A stretch of 64,000 bases of DNA from Clostridia bacterium (GCA_017457225.1 JAFTHW010000006.1:29457-93456), one strand, 5' to 3'. Shown: positions 8,901 to 18,001, counted from the first letter of the stretch. Numbers and translations are program-made. Notes: generated by a model not told the origin, from the letters alone.

Positions 8901-11172
8901 TTACGTCCAACGTACCCATCGTTTCGTCTACGATAAGGTTTACTTCGTACTTTTCAGGCGTCCAGTATGCATAAAGCGTGGTGTTACCGCTGATCATATA
9001 GTATTCGTCAACAAACTTCGAACCGTTGTTCTTCGGTCCGTTGGGAACGTTATACCAGCCTGCGAAAATATAACCGCCGTTCGTGAGATCGGTAGGAAGT
9101 TCAATTTCATCGCCAATTGCTTTATACATCGGAGCTACTTCCGTACCGCCGCAGGAATCCAACGCAATTTCGTACGCATAGACTTCAACGCCGATCCAAT
9201 CGGTCTTAATCGCGCCTTTATAATAGGACGCAACTTCTACCGTGTTCACGCCTGCTTGCGTCAACTTAACGGAAGCCGAGCTGAGGTTGCCCGCTACTTT
9301 TTGTACTTTACCGCCGTTTACACGGATACCGTATCCGTCCGCTTCAAGAACGGGAGTCCACGAAATTTTACCCTGTTTGTAAACGGGAAGATCCACCATC
9401 GTGTCCATCTTTACGACCATCGTATCGGTAAACGCGGAATTTTTGTCCGCCGTTGCACCTACTGCTTGAATGGAAATTTGGTATTCCGAAGCTACTTTGA
9501 GATTCGAAAGATCATACGTAGCTTCTTCCGTTTCAAACTCCTGCGCGCCGATTTTCACTTTATATTTCGTCGCACCCGCAACAGCGTCCCAAAGCAAAGT
9601 CTTGCCCTCTACGCGCACGTTCGAAGGCGTAGCAAGGTTCGCTTTCGCGTACGTCACTTGCGTAGCCGTAGGCGAGTTATAACCTGCCGCGATCGGATAT
9701 ACGCCGATCGTCATATCACCCGAATATTCTTTAAGCGAATATACCGTAGCCGCCCCAACGTTCACTTTCGTCGTAGTTTCACCAATTTTAATTTCGACTA
9801 CGTACGAGAGCGCGTTGTCAACGCGTTTCCAACTTACCTGTTCATTCGCAGCGTCTACTGTAAGCCCCGTAACTGCCGTCAAATCTCTCGAGAACTCAAA
9901 CGTTTCAGACTCAGACGTAACGTAGCCGTTCGCTACTGCTTTAACCGTAAATTTAATACCGCCTTCCTGCATTTCGCAATTCGAGAAGTTGAAATACAGC
10001 GAGCTACCGTTGTCGAAATCCGTATGTTTATGATCATCGTCGCCGCAATCTACCGTGATCAAGTATTTCTCTGCGTTTTCAACTGCGTTAAATAAGAGCA
10101 CGGAAGGCTCTACTACCGTGAACAAGGAAACGTTATCTAGCTGCTTATTATTATAGTATACAGTGGTCTTGTTTTCACCAAGCGTAACTTCGATCTTATA
10201 TTCGCCTGCCGCCTTGCTCGCGAAATCGTATGCGTATGTAGCATCGCCGAGCGTGTGGTTAAGCACACTGTCATCTTCGTTCGGAGCGGTAATATTCAGC
10301 TTGTAGCTGGGGTTGACCGCATCCGAGGACCAACGTACTCCCGTTGCGTCTACCGATACTGCAGGAGCGGCGCTTGCCCAAACGGCATACAACGTCGTAT
10401 TTTCTTTCAACGCTTGCCCTTCGTATTTGCAGGTCAATTTCGTTGCATCTTCAAAATCACTCGTCCACCAGCCTGCAAACGTTGCGCCCTCTTTCGTGGG
10501 CGTGGGAAGATCAAACACTTTACCGCTAATCGTTTGCTTCGCCTCGTACGTAGCTGTATTGCCGTCTACGTTGAATGCAACCGTGAATTCGTTCTGCCCC
10601 GCCTTTACGCTCTCATAACGCGCGTAAATCGTGACATCGCCCGATACGGGCGCCTCGAAAAAGAACGGAGTTTTAAATTCCGCATCCGCATACCAACCTA
10701 CGAAATTATAACCGTCTTTTACGGGATCTGCGGGTTTTTCAAACGTTTTGCCGTTCATTACTTTCGTTGCGGCAATCGCACTGCCGCCGTTCGTTTCGTA
10801 TGTAACGGTATAGTCTACTTTCTTGAGGAAACTATACGTAACGCCGTTGTACTCAAACGTAAACGCTCCGTTCGCAAAATTTGCCTCCACTTTATTTTCT
10901 TCGCCGGCAATCGTCAACGTCAGTTTTTGGCCGTCATACTTATACGTACCAACAACTACTTCGTTGTCAAGCAACATCGTAAACGTGTTGCTGTCATCGA
11001 CCAAGGTAAGCAAATATTCTTTTCCATACACTTCGTCATACCAAATGCCCTCTTCACCATAATTCGTTTCCACGGGGTCATCCTTACAAGCTGTAAAGCC
11101 TGCCGGAACCGCGGCCATTATCATGGCGCAACAAAAACAAAGTAATAAGCTTTTCTTGTTCTTGTTCTTCAT
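2923..11172 (-). CDS. Giant BspA-like leucine-rich-repeat lipoprotein (2,749 residues)
   Basis: The start at 11172 is chosen because GGAGGG precedes that ATG and a clean lipoprotein signal follows: a Lys-rich n-region, a hydrophobic core and Cys29 in AGFTAC. After lipidation the protein should sit on the outer face of the membrane. The order is a small beta-rich segment (about 35-115), two InlB/Listeria-Bacteroides type repeats (about 115-265; GYNFVGWY, GATFAGWW), FN3-like segments (to about 660), two more InlB-type repeats (GYIFAGWY, FGGWYSQPNG), then roughly 1,900 residues of LRR_5/BspA repeats built on IGxxAFxxCxxLxxVxIP. No LPXTG or transmembrane anchor is present at the C-terminus. BspA-like repeats in other bacteria mediate adhesion; the ligand here is unknown. 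It has its own promoter and terminator. Confidence 0.92.
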   Translation of the reverse strand: MKNKNKKSLLLCFCCAMIMAAVPAGFTACKDDPVETNYGEEGIWYDEVYGKEYLLTLVDDSNTFTMLLDNEVVVGTYKYDGQKLTLTIAGEENKVEANFANGAFTFEYNGVTYSFLKKVDYTVTYETNGGSAIAATKVMNGKTFEKPADPVKDGYNFVGWYADAEFKTPFFFEAPVSGDVTIYARYESVKAGQNEFTVAFNVDGNTATYEAKQTISGKVFDLPTPTKEGATFAGWWTSDFEDATKLTCKYEGQALKENTTLYAVWASAAPAVSVDATGVRWSSDAVNPSYKLNITAPNEDDSVLNHTLGDATYAYDFASKAAGEYKIEVTLGENKTTVYYNNKQLDNVSLFTVVEPSVLLFNAVENAEKYLITVDCGDDDHKHTDFDNGSSLYFNFSNCEMQEGGIKFTVKAVANGYVTSESETFEFSRDLTAVTGLTVDAANEQVSWKRVDNALSYVVEIKIGETTTKVNVGAATVYSLKEYSGDMTIGVYPIAAGYNSPTATQVTYAKANLATPSNVRVEGKTLLWDAVAGATKYKVKIGAQEFETEEATYDLSNLKVASEYQISIQAVGATADKNSAFTDTMVVKMDTMVDLPVYKQGKISWTPVLEADGYGIRVNGGKVQKVAGNLSSASVKLTQAGVNTVEVASYYKGAIKTDWIGVEVYAYEIALDSCGGTEVAPMYKAIGDEIELPTDLTNGGYIFAGWYNVPNGPKNNGSKFVDEYYMISGNTTLYAYWTPEKYEVNLIVDETMGTLDVTTGSVYYRENFELPIATSKDTTRVFGGWYSQPNGDGTKYTDPLGVSEAVWGEQAGLDLYAHWIDVFKFNSIDNGEAYSVSQGVGISYVTEITIPVTYNGKPVTTVEGSAFKSCSNLKKIRIPDTIQLVSIPVDGGNGTGSPFQYCSKLNDVEVYCVDPENHNKHEVKYSSVDGVLLYHDNGEVQLKYVPRARRGSFTVPDGVTTIPVNAFKDSYVSEVRIPASVTRIDETAFSVYSFITRSYLTSVVFLPAAEGQKEQTLTIADNAFKHCTSLKSVTLPARLKDFSVDIFAGSSALTEIYIEGNPADGETIQYASTEDGVLTNAKGDTLVYVPKARTGEYVIPKGIKTIGAGAFQGCTGITQVTIPGWVENIESAAFRNCTTLRAVNFQGVETDMPLNIESYAFYGCSGLTEVTLPANLGKLEKYAFGDTKNLRTVSLVGANMELENVAFGTYATTPEYFVRTLKLGKDVKEFEITGVFGGESLTKVEVEVGNSNYTTTDDGVLFNGDKSKIVYFPSLIGGKYVIPDEVKTIPAEIFRNKKFTEIVIGKNVETIGAGAFLDCVLLETVTFAMDGTADLSIAENAFKGCVKVSEIVLPERTVSIGDYAFASTNLASIDIPAKTTTLGTSVGTVFEGCTSIAAVNVAASNEKFASVDGIVYGKVSDVATTLYYCPALKGGVVDIPKTVTYIAEKAFYGNKNVTEIKFSQGIESDLSFGANVFTGTEALETVTLPVGLTSISKELFLNNESLKTVVIPYTVSSIASGAFNGCINLATVTFEEAPAGVTAPSLVIENSAGYSSGGVFGNTYALKTFTVPARTTQLGSYAFYSSSIESLNIPASVTYVGDYLCYLAKSLTSFTVENGSDLTNLGDSTLRDCEKLTEVKLPENLERIGGGMFYNCKALQSITIPGTVTEIANGSGINAFGSCTELVSVTFEDGEDPLEIGNSTFSGCVKLPSIIIPARTKKIGSSVFSGCTLLVSVTFATNLEGFSYLESIGDSAFAATGLTEIEFPEVKKLVVDAETNDVTETTGALTLGKTLFDSCLSLTRVKLSATVASIDGTFMNSGSITTFEVAPGNPNVFYDEALHIFTNNKTIVGGTDTYVDAWNYLYGAAHEGLVDAEGTLTIPEGIVELGANVFVGRKGIKKVIIPSTLKTIGNSAFKNCSELTTVEFAGTPTLETISSSAFEGCTALTAFAMPNSVTTLGTGVFSGCKVLESVTLSNQLETIPSSTFSNCAKIASFTIPASVTSIGSSAFNGCKAMTTIEFHDNVESIDSSAFANCSQLDGVTLPKKLTKLNNAVFYKCTSLTSIAIPEGVTDIGTATGTSQGPFEGCSKLVTVTLPESLTSIYEGAFRSCSKLTGVVLPTNLTLLGREAFKGCSSLTNMEIPVNITSIYTSLASGIASGLFQNCSKIESVTFRGDLTSIPDATFSGCTKLSTFNIPESVTYIGNSAFYNCKALTSIVVPEVSAIGTSAFENCALLSSVTLDDNIYEIGVNAFKGCKALKTITLPSGLAAISNYMFQGSGLESITIPEAVTSIGECAFQNCSSLASVNMNETLKSIGSNAFENTDLRSVMVPATVEYIGGAVFFGCTNLGDLSVSSENLTYAMDASGTLWGDNMKRIVSFSSTAVLEGGVLELSDGMSFDEYAFYGCTNIKKIVIPDTMTAIPAYAFYGCTNLMEVVYGANIESVGAYAFYGCSGLDNANLPDTVTTISTSAFENTGITSLTINNVSYLGANAFAGTLITSLELPATLTPIKAQTETMSNTGGFFKNCTELKTVTFNCELTDIYKSFFENCSSLESIEIPDTVLNIDNNAFKGCTSLASIKIPSGLKSLDDYVFAGTAITEFTFPGTVGSPGAFTFTDCKNLKKVVFEDGPKYFSYYSNSNWGAAYMFQGCTALEEVVLPETLQGLRADGYNGGNGSIFGALEGYELPSLKKIIIPASVTTLKKNVFSQAPADFQVYCRGSEAITGLKWDVGYDEFLTLPVIWDYEGD

Positions 11173-11302
11173 AAAAACCCTCCAATTTTTATTTTTCGTC
11201 TTTCGAAATACTCCAAATCCTCCCAACTCTTTTTCACAATGTCTGCTCTTTTCTTTAAATAAAAAAGGTTAAAAAACGGGATTATTTAAATTATTTGCAT
11301 TT

Positions 11303-11332
11303 ATTATATCATAATTCAACTTTTTGTGTCAA
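11303..11332 (-). promoter_or_regulatory. Promoter of the giant lipoprotein gene
   Basis: On the minus strand TTGACA and TATAAT are separated by 18 bases, giving an untranslated leader of about 125 bases before the ATG at 11172. Confidence 0.8.
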
Positions 11333-11581
11333 CCATTTACTTATTAGGCGTCGTTCAAAATTTCGAATAGAATCAATTCGAAAAACAAATGATTTTAAGG
11401 CGTTTGATTTAAAATATAAATCTTTAAAATATTTAACAATTGACCATCATTCTGCACATAAAAAACAACCCCTTTAATAGAGGCAGTCGCCAGTTTTGAT
11501 TATGTTGTCGCGCGCGCAGGCGAGTGTAGAAGAATCGCTGAAACTGATTCCAAAAATTTCCATATTTTGCGATAAAATAGT
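11333..11581. other. Gene-free AT-rich stretch
   Basis: No supported gene is seen between the promoter of the giant gene and the tRNA terminator. The only open frames are short and lack ribosome sites. A small inverted repeat (TTTCGAAT/ATTCGAAA) occurs near 11370. Confidence 0.5.
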
Positions 11582-11607
11582 AAAAACCACAGGACACTGT
11601 GGTTTTT
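11582..11607. terminator. Terminator after tRNA-Arg
   Basis: A perfect stem, AAACCACAG/CTGTGGTTT with a four-base loop, is flanked by A and T tracts. It could act in both directions, and it directly follows the tRNA 3' end on the minus strand. Confidence 0.85.
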
Positions 11608-11608
11608 G

Positions 11609-11683
11609 TGGTACTCCCTGCGGGAATCGAACCCACAACTAGCCCTTAGGAGGGGCTTGTTATATCCATTTAACTAAGGAAGC
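11609..11683 (-). tRNA. tRNA-Arg (anticodon CCT)
   Basis: Folded by hand: acceptor GCTTCCT pairs with AGGGAGT (G1-U72 and U4-G69 wobbles), D stem GTTA/TAAC, anticodon stem AGCCC/GGGCT, loop CTCCTAA with anticodon CCT, T stem GTGGG/CCCGC with the TTCGATT loop, discriminator A, and an encoded CCA end. It reads AGG codons. It is a single-gene transcription unit with its own promoter and terminator. Confidence 0.95.
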
Positions 11684-11748
11684 GCATCTATTAGGATTGT
11701 AACGTTTTTTCGCGCAAACGAATATATCTTTAAAATAAATACCCCAAC

Positions 11749-11777
11749 ATTATACTACTTGCGCGCAATCTTGTCAA
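11749..11777 (-). promoter_or_regulatory. Promoter of tRNA-Arg
   Basis: Perfect consensus on the minus strand: TTGACA, 17 bases, TATAAT. The 5' leader before the tRNA is about 60 bases. Confidence 0.85.
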
Positions 11778-11978
11778 ACTTTTTAAAACTCATTCGGGAA
11801 ATTCCTTGTCTTTCCCTAAAATGCTCCAACCTTTCCGATTTAGAAAGAAAAACCGTACATTCCTAAAATTTTTTGTCTATCTATAAGTAGCGCTTATGGA
11901 AAGCATAATTATTCTTTATTTTTCGGCGATTTTTTATAAGAAAAATCAATTATTTTTATATTTTTACTCATAAAATAG

Positions 11979-13411
<1,433 letters not shown>

Positions 13412-13435
13412 TCTGTATCGTAATTCAATGTAAAT

Positions 13436-13476
13436 GAAAAGCCCCCGCGCGCCTTCTCGGCACTCGGGGGCTTTTC
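13436..13476 (+). terminator. Terminator of gdhA
   Basis: A 12-base-pair stem GAAAAGCCCCCG/CGGGGGCTTTTC lies 25 bases after the gdhA stop codon. Confidence 0.85.
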
Positions 13477-13547
13477 ATCTAAAAAAGACTCCTGAAAGCT
13501 ACAAGCAAAAAATCCCTTTCTTTTGCCGTATTTTTTCTTCTATACTC

Positions 13548-13576
13548 TTTACAAAAAAAGGAAATTGTGTTATACT
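13548..13576 (+). promoter_or_regulatory. Promoter of the aldose epimerase gene
   Basis: TTTACA, 17 bases, TATACT, 55 bases before the start codon. Confidence 0.7.
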
Positions 13577-13630
13577 GATTATGGTATAAAACGCATTACA
13601 AAACAAAATCTAACAGCGTAAAGGAGCGTT

Positions 13631-14509
13631 ATGATCTACACCATTGAAAACGAATACGTGAAAATCGCCGTAGACACCGTGGGGGCGCAACTGCAATCCC
13701 TTTATTCCAAAAAAAGCGGCGTGGAGTATCTTTGGCAGGGTGACTCGAATTATTGGGCGGGTCGTGCGTACAACCTCTTCCCCGTGATCGGAAGAATGTA
13801 CAAAGGCACGTATCTGTATCAAAACCGTGAATATCAAATCGGAGCGCACGGCGTTGCGCGTTCCAACGTCTTTTATTTGGAAGACCGCAGCGCAACGAAA
13901 CTCGTATTCTTGTTGACCGATAATCGCGACACCTACAAAGAATACCCTTTCCGCTTTGAATTCCGCGTAATTTTTACTCTGGAAAATTATACGCTCAACG
14001 TCCGCTACGAAGCGAAGAATCTCGGTAAAAACGAAATGATTTGCGCATTCGGCGGACATCCCGGTATCAACGTGCCGTTCGGCGACGGAATGTTTGAAGA
14101 TTATTATCTGGAGTTCAGCGAAAAAACAAAAGTAACGCAGGAACTGCTGTCCGAAAATAAATTTATGTCCGGCGAGCGAGTTCTTTATGATCTTCAAAAC
14201 GGAGTCAAACTCCCCTTAAAGCACGGCTTATTCGATAATGACGCGCTCATTTTCAGCAATACGTCCCGCTGCGTATCCTTAAAATCCAAAAAGGACAGCA
14301 AATACGTAACGATGCGGTATTCCGATTTCCCTTATATCGGGTTCTGGCACAGCCCCTTTACGGACGCTCCGTTCGTTTGTTTGGAGCCTTGGACGGCGCT
14401 CCCTGCCGACGAGGGAATCACAACCGTTTTGGAAACCAAGCCGAATATGACCAAAATCCCCGCCGCAAAATCCGCAGGCGTTTCCTATTCGTTGGAAATC
14501 CACGAATAA
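13631..14509 (+). CDS. Aldose 1-epimerase family protein (LacX-like)
   Basis: A 292-residue protein of the galactose mutarotase superfamily, LacX-like branch. Recognisable segments are GAQLQSLYSK, YLWQGDSNYW, FPVIGR, GAHGVAR and FGGHPGINVPF; the two histidines in the last two blocks are the likely catalytic residues. These enzymes interconvert alpha and beta anomers of aldoses; the sugar substrate here is unknown. AAGGAGCG precedes the ATG. It is a single-gene unit ending in a terminator shared with the convergent GTPase operon. Confidence 0.85.
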   Translation: MIYTIENEYVKIAVDTVGAQLQSLYSKKSGVEYLWQGDSNYWAGRAYNLFPVIGRMYKGTYLYQNREYQIGAHGVARSNVFYLEDRSATKLVFLLTDNRDTYKEYPFRFEFRVIFTLENYTLNVRYEAKNLGKNEMICAFGGHPGINVPFGDGMFEDYYLEFSEKTKVTQELLSENKFMSGERVLYDLQNGVKLPLKHGLFDNDALIFSNTSRCVSLKSKKDSKYVTMRYSDFPYIGFWHSPFTDAPFVCLEPWTALPADEGITTVLETKPNMTKIPAAKSAGVSYSLEIHE

Positions 14510-14523
14510 ATCCATCAAAAAAT

Positions 14524-14563
14524 AAAAAATCCGCCAACCATGTATCGGTTGACGGATTTTTTT
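14524..14563. terminator. Bidirectional terminator between convergent units
   Basis: AAAAAATCCGCCAACC pairs with GGTTGACGGATTTTTT with one internal mismatch. Flanking A and T tracts allow use by both the epimerase gene and the minus-strand operon. Confidence 0.85.
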
Positions 14564-14577
14564 ACGTCTTAAATGAA

Positions 14578-15540
14578 TCAATAGAACGTAGCCAACGGCT
14601 CTTCGGGTTGCTCGCAAACGATCACCTTTTCCGCAACAAGCACGGGACCCTTGCCCTTGTAAATGCGGTGCTTTTGGAATTGAATTTTCGCCGTTACGTG
14701 AATCCAATCTCTTGTAGCGAGTTCCATCACTTCAGGCAATACACACGCCAAACCGCAGTATTGAATATCGTCGGCGCAACAGGTCATCACGTGTCTACCC
14801 AAAACGATGTCCTGCGGCGACAAACGTTTGTCCGTCGCAACGAGTCCTCTGAATTTGACCGTCTTGCCGATATACGCCTCCATATTCTCCGTCAGATCTC
14901 GATAGAAAAACGCGTAGTCTTTATCCTCGATCTCGATCACAGGCGCGTTGATATCGAACGGCAGCGGGTCTTCGATTTCGTCAAACTCTGCTTTTCCGTC
15001 CGCGCGCTCGTACACGATATCGCAGCGGCGGGAAATGCCGCGGACAATCTTATGGAACTGCATTTTATCCATCGTATCGTCGAAGCGGTTAAATACCGTA
15101 AGCTGGGTATTCTGGATTTTATCGAAAACGAGCTGGCGCATATTCGCGTTATAATTCAAAAACGTGTTGGAGTCAAAAAACGTCATAATTTGATTGATCA
15201 TCCAACCCTCGGGCATCGCCGCAAAAAAATCCTCCAGCATCCACATACCGTTGTATTCCACAACGATCCGTTCTGCGCCGAACTTCGTTTGTAACTGCGA
15301 AAGGTATTCTTCGTTTAGTTGTTCTTGGTCCTCGATTACGACGAGATTCACGTTCTCTGTATTGGCAAAGCGAATGGTTTCATATTCCTCAATCCCCTCT
15401 TCCATTACGAGAAGCAGGGTATTCTCTCCCGTTGCAAACCGCGGATCTTCCATCGTACCTTGAATAAATTGCGTTTTGCCCGATTCCAAAAAACCCAAAA
15501 AGAGATAGACGGGCGTTTCCGTCGGTATTTGTCTTTTCAT
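14578..15540 (-). CDS. CobW-like GTPase fused to a DUF1980-like domain
   Basis: 320 residues. The N-terminal part (to about 200) is a G3E P-loop GTPase with Walker A GFLESGKT near residue 16. The CxCC metal motif of true CobW proteins is absent. The C-terminal part (about 220-315) matches my memory of the DUF1980/TIGR03943 (YcgQ) family: KFRGLV, then GRHVMTCCADD, followed by a strand-rich tail. YcgQ-type proteins usually accompany a permease and a CobW GTPase in metal-homeostasis loci. It is the last gene of a five-gene operon, 12 bases after the His-rich GTPase, ending at a shared terminator. A metal-handling role is inferred; the fusion is seen directly. Confidence 0.75.
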   Translation of the reverse strand: MKRQIPTETPVYLFLGFLESGKTQFIQGTMEDPRFATGENTLLLVMEEGIEEYETIRFANTENVNLVVIEDQEQLNEEYLSQLQTKFGAERIVVEYNGMWMLEDFFAAMPEGWMINQIMTFFDSNTFLNYNANMRQLVFDKIQNTQLTVFNRFDDTMDKMQFHKIVRGISRRCDIVYERADGKAEFDEIEDPLPFDINAPVIEIEDKDYAFFYRDLTENMEAYIGKTVKFRGLVATDKRLSPQDIVLGRHVMTCCADDIQYCGLACVLPEVMELATRDWIHVTAKIQFQKHRIYKGKGPVLVAEKVIVCEQPEEPLATFY

Positions 15541-15552
15541 AACTTTCCTCTC

Positions 15553-16728
15553 TTATACGTTAAACAGTTCTTCAAGCGCCTTTTCGTTCAGCTGGCATCC
15601 AATCACGCAAATTCTACCCGTAACCCCAGCAGCACCCTCGCGTACATTCCCTTCTTCAGGTACGTAATCGAAATGCAACCACGACTCCTCGCCTGCCACA
15701 ATCCCTTTCGCGCGAAGTACGACTCCGTACTTTTCTTCGTCGGCAAGCGCCGCAAGCGCGTTTTCCAATTCCGCCCGTACGTATTTCTTCGTCGTTTCTT
15801 TGCCCCAACTGATAAATACTTCGTCGGCGTGATGGTGTTCGTGGTGACCATGTCCGTGATGATCGTGATGGCAATCACAATGCTCGTGGTGACATTCGTG
15901 GTCGTGATGATGTTCGTGATGCTCGTGATGATGATCGTGATGGCAATCACAATGTTCGTCGTGACACTCGTGATCGTGGTGATGATGTTCTTGGTGACAA
16001 TCACAATGCTCGTCGTGACACTCGTGATCGTGGTGATGATGTTCGTGGTGACAATCACAATGTTCGTCGTGACATTCGTGATCGTGATGATGGGCTACTT
16101 CGTTCTCCAATGCGGAAAGTTCGGTTTGCAAGCTGTTTTCGCCTTTCATAGCGGAGAGGATATCCTTGCCCGATAATCCGTTCCAATCCGCCGTAACGAT
16201 TCTCGCCTCGGCGTTTTTCTCTTTCAAAAGCGCCACGGAAGCCGACAATTTCTCTTCTGAAAGCTTGGATGTATGAGAAAGCACGATACAGCTTGCATTC
16301 TCAACCTGATCGTTAAAAAATTCCCCGAAATTTTTCATATACATTTTACATTTGCCTGCGTTTACGACAGTACAAAAAGCATTCAAAACGGTGTCGGACA
16401 ACTGCGCAGCTTTCACCGCTTTCATAACGTCGCTCAGCTTCCCTACGCCCGACGGCTCGATCAAAATTCGATCGGGCGCGTATTGCGCGACAACCTGTTG
16501 CAAGGCTTTAGAGAAATCCCCCACGAGCGAGCAGCAAATACAACCCGAATTCATTTCGGTAATATTCACTCCCGCGTCCTGCAAAAAGCCGCCGTCGATC
16601 CCGATCTCGCCGAATTCGTTCTCGATGAGAACTACTTTTTCCCCGACATACGCTTCCTGAAGCAATTTTTTAATCAGCGTGGTTTTTCCCGCGCCTAAAA
16701 ACCCTGAAAATATGTCTACTTTCGTCAT
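15553..16728 (-). CDS. CobW/COG0523-type G3E GTPase with large His/Cys-rich repeat
   Basis: 391 residues. Walker A is GFLGAGKTT (9-17) and the metal-binding CxCC motif is GCICC (Cys63, Cys65, Cys66). Residues 213-300 form a His/Cys-rich insert of about four copies of an 18-residue unit (HDHECHDEHCDC plus His/Glu runs). By my count it holds 47 His and 12 Cys in 88 residues. A CobW C-terminal domain follows. G3E GTPases of this group insert or traffic metals (zinc, cobalt, nickel) using GTP. The insert suggests high-capacity binding or buffering of zinc, nickel or cobalt. It sits 36 bases after the M29 peptidase gene in the same operon. Which metal and which client are inference. Confidence 0.92.
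   Translation of the reverse strand: MTKVDIFSGFLGAGKTTLIKKLLQEAYVGEKVVLIENEFGEIGIDGGFLQDAGVNITEMNSGCICCSLVGDFSKALQQVVAQYAPDRILIEPSGVGKLSDVMKAVKAAQLSDTVLNAFCTVVNAGKCKMYMKNFGEFFNDQVENASCIVLSHTSKLSEEKLSASVALLKEKNAEARIVTADWNGLSGKDILSAMKGENSLQTELSALENEVAHHHDHECHDEHCDCHHEHHHHDHECHDEHCDCHQEHHHHDHECHDEHCDCHHDHHHEHHEHHHDHECHHEHCDCHHDHHGHGHHEHHHADEVFISWGKETTKKYVRAELENALAALADEEKYGVVLRAKGIVAGEESWLHFDYVPEEGNVREGAAGVTGRICVIGCQLNEKALEELFNV
15829..16092 (-). repeat. Tandem repeat encoding the His/Cys-rich insert
   Basis: About 264 bases of near-identical in-frame repeats (unit about 54 bases, roughly four copies, the last two with extra His-Glu codons). It is confined to the GTPase gene, has no unique spacers and encodes HDHECHDEHCDC blocks, so it is coding repeat, not CRISPR. 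Confidence 0.9.
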
Positions 16729-16764
16729 AATCTACCTCTCTTTTCCGACTGTATTATCCTTTTA

Positions 16765-17997
16765 TTACACGATAAACGCCCAATTCCCGTCCTTGAAAAT
16801 TTGAACTTTTTCGCCCGTTTTGGTGATGCCAACGATGGACGTATCTTTCGCGCCGATCATAAAATCCACGTGAATCATACTGTCGTTGATCCCCCGCGCT
16901 TTACACTCCGCATCCGTGAGTTTTTCATACCCTTTTAAGCATTCGTTAAAGCCATGCCCCATAGCAAAGTGACAACTTGCGTTTTCGTCAAACAACGTAT
17001 TGTAGAACAATACCCCCGATTGACTGATGGGAGAATCGTAAGGAATGAGCGCGCATTCTCCAAGTTTCCCCGCGCCCTCGTCCATCGATACCATTTCCTT
17101 GAGTAACGCTTCCCCTTGCTCCGCTTTCGCCTCCACGACTTTACCGCCCTCAAACCGCAAAGAGAAATTGTCGATCAATTCGCCCATATACGACAAAGGT
17201 TTGGTGGAGTACACGATCCCCTCTGCCGAACCCGCTTTCGGGGAAGTAAATACTTCTTCCGTGGGAATATTGGGATTGAATACTCTGCCTTTGAGCGTTT
17301 TCTCGCTCCCACCGCAAAAGATTCCGTCTTCGTTGAGTTCTACTTTTAACTCCGTTCCGTTGCCGCTCTTATATTCGAGATATTGCAGCCCCAAACCGTT
17401 GAGATACGCGCAACGAGCCGCAAGCTCCGCATTGTGTTCTTTCCAAGCTTTTACGGGATTTTTACCATCCGCGCGGGAAGTGTATAAAATGACTTTCCAC
17501 ATCTCTTCCACCGCTTTTTTCTCAGGCAAATTCGGGAATACTTTCTTTGCCCAAGCTTTGCCGGGAACTGCCGCAATACACCATTGATGCCTGTTCTCGA
17601 TCGCTAAGCGGAAAGGCTTGATTTGGGGATACAGCGCGCGACGGGCTTTGCTCATCTTTTCCTGATCCACGCCGTTCATTCCGTCGGGGTCTTCCGATTC
17701 AATAAACAATCGACAGGAATAGTTTTCCGCTTTAAATTCCCACTTCGCTTTTACCCACGGCTTCAACGTGGAAAGGGAATCTAGACTACGATATTGGGAG
17801 TTCAATTTCTCTACGGGTTGGTGACTCCATTCCACGTAGACTTCGCTTGCGCCCGCTTTGTAACACTCTTCCACGACCATAGTCACGAACTCGGGCTGAT
17901 CAAGCCCTGCGGCAATAAACACCGTTTGTCCTTTTTTGACGTTTAATCCTACGCGCGCGATCAATTTCGCGTATCTTTGTAATTGCGTTTTTCTCAT
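16765..17997 (-). CDS. M29-family aminopeptidase (AmpS/PepS-like)
   Basis: 410 residues, the expected length for M29 (thermophilic aminopeptidase) enzymes. Family features include the N-terminal YAKLIARVGLNVKKGQTV segment, EVYVEW, and metal-ligand regions in the C-terminal half such as EVFTSPKAGSAEG, LGECALIPYD and the FNECLKGYE/IHVDFMIG stretch. M29 enzymes are cytoplasmic exopeptidases that use two divalent ions, often cobalt, zinc or magnesium. GGAG lies upstream of the ATG. The gene starts 4 bases after the M3 peptidase stop, so the two are tightly coupled and likely finish peptide breakdown together. Confidence 0.9.
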   Translation of the reverse strand: MRKTQLQRYAKLIARVGLNVKKGQTVFIAAGLDQPEFVTMVVEECYKAGASEVYVEWSHQPVEKLNSQYRSLDSLSTLKPWVKAKWEFKAENYSCRLFIESEDPDGMNGVDQEKMSKARRALYPQIKPFRLAIENRHQWCIAAVPGKAWAKKVFPNLPEKKAVEEMWKVILYTSRADGKNPVKAWKEHNAELAARCAYLNGLGLQYLEYKSGNGTELKVELNEDGIFCGGSEKTLKGRVFNPNIPTEEVFTSPKAGSAEGIVYSTKPLSYMGELIDNFSLRFEGGKVVEAKAEQGEALLKEMVSMDEGAGKLGECALIPYDSPISQSGVLFYNTLFDENASCHFAMGHGFNECLKGYEKLTDAECKARGINDSMIHVDFMIGAKDTSIVGITKTGEKVQIFKDGNWAFIV

Positions 17998-18001
17998 TGT
18001 T

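Noticed and set aside
7837-10095. A 752-residue plus-strand open frame, and many shorter ones, inside the giant lipoprotein gene
   Set aside because: They are antisense shadows of the repeat array: no ribosome sites, Arg/Phe/Tyr-rich composition without domains, and the minus frame is clearly coding.
11433-11636. 67-residue minus-strand open frame overlapping the tRNA-Arg end
   Set aside because: It runs through a tRNA and its terminator, and has no ribosome site.
15829-16092. Regular short repeats considered as a CRISPR array
   Set aside because: The repeats are directly adjacent, with no unique spacers, stay in frame and encode His/Cys blocks.
15319-16176. Plus-strand open frame with MVVTFVIVVMM-like hydrophobic repeats, resembling a membrane protein
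   Set aside because: It is the exact complement of the His/Asp/Glu repeat in the CobW GTPase; the hydrophobicity is a coding artefact.
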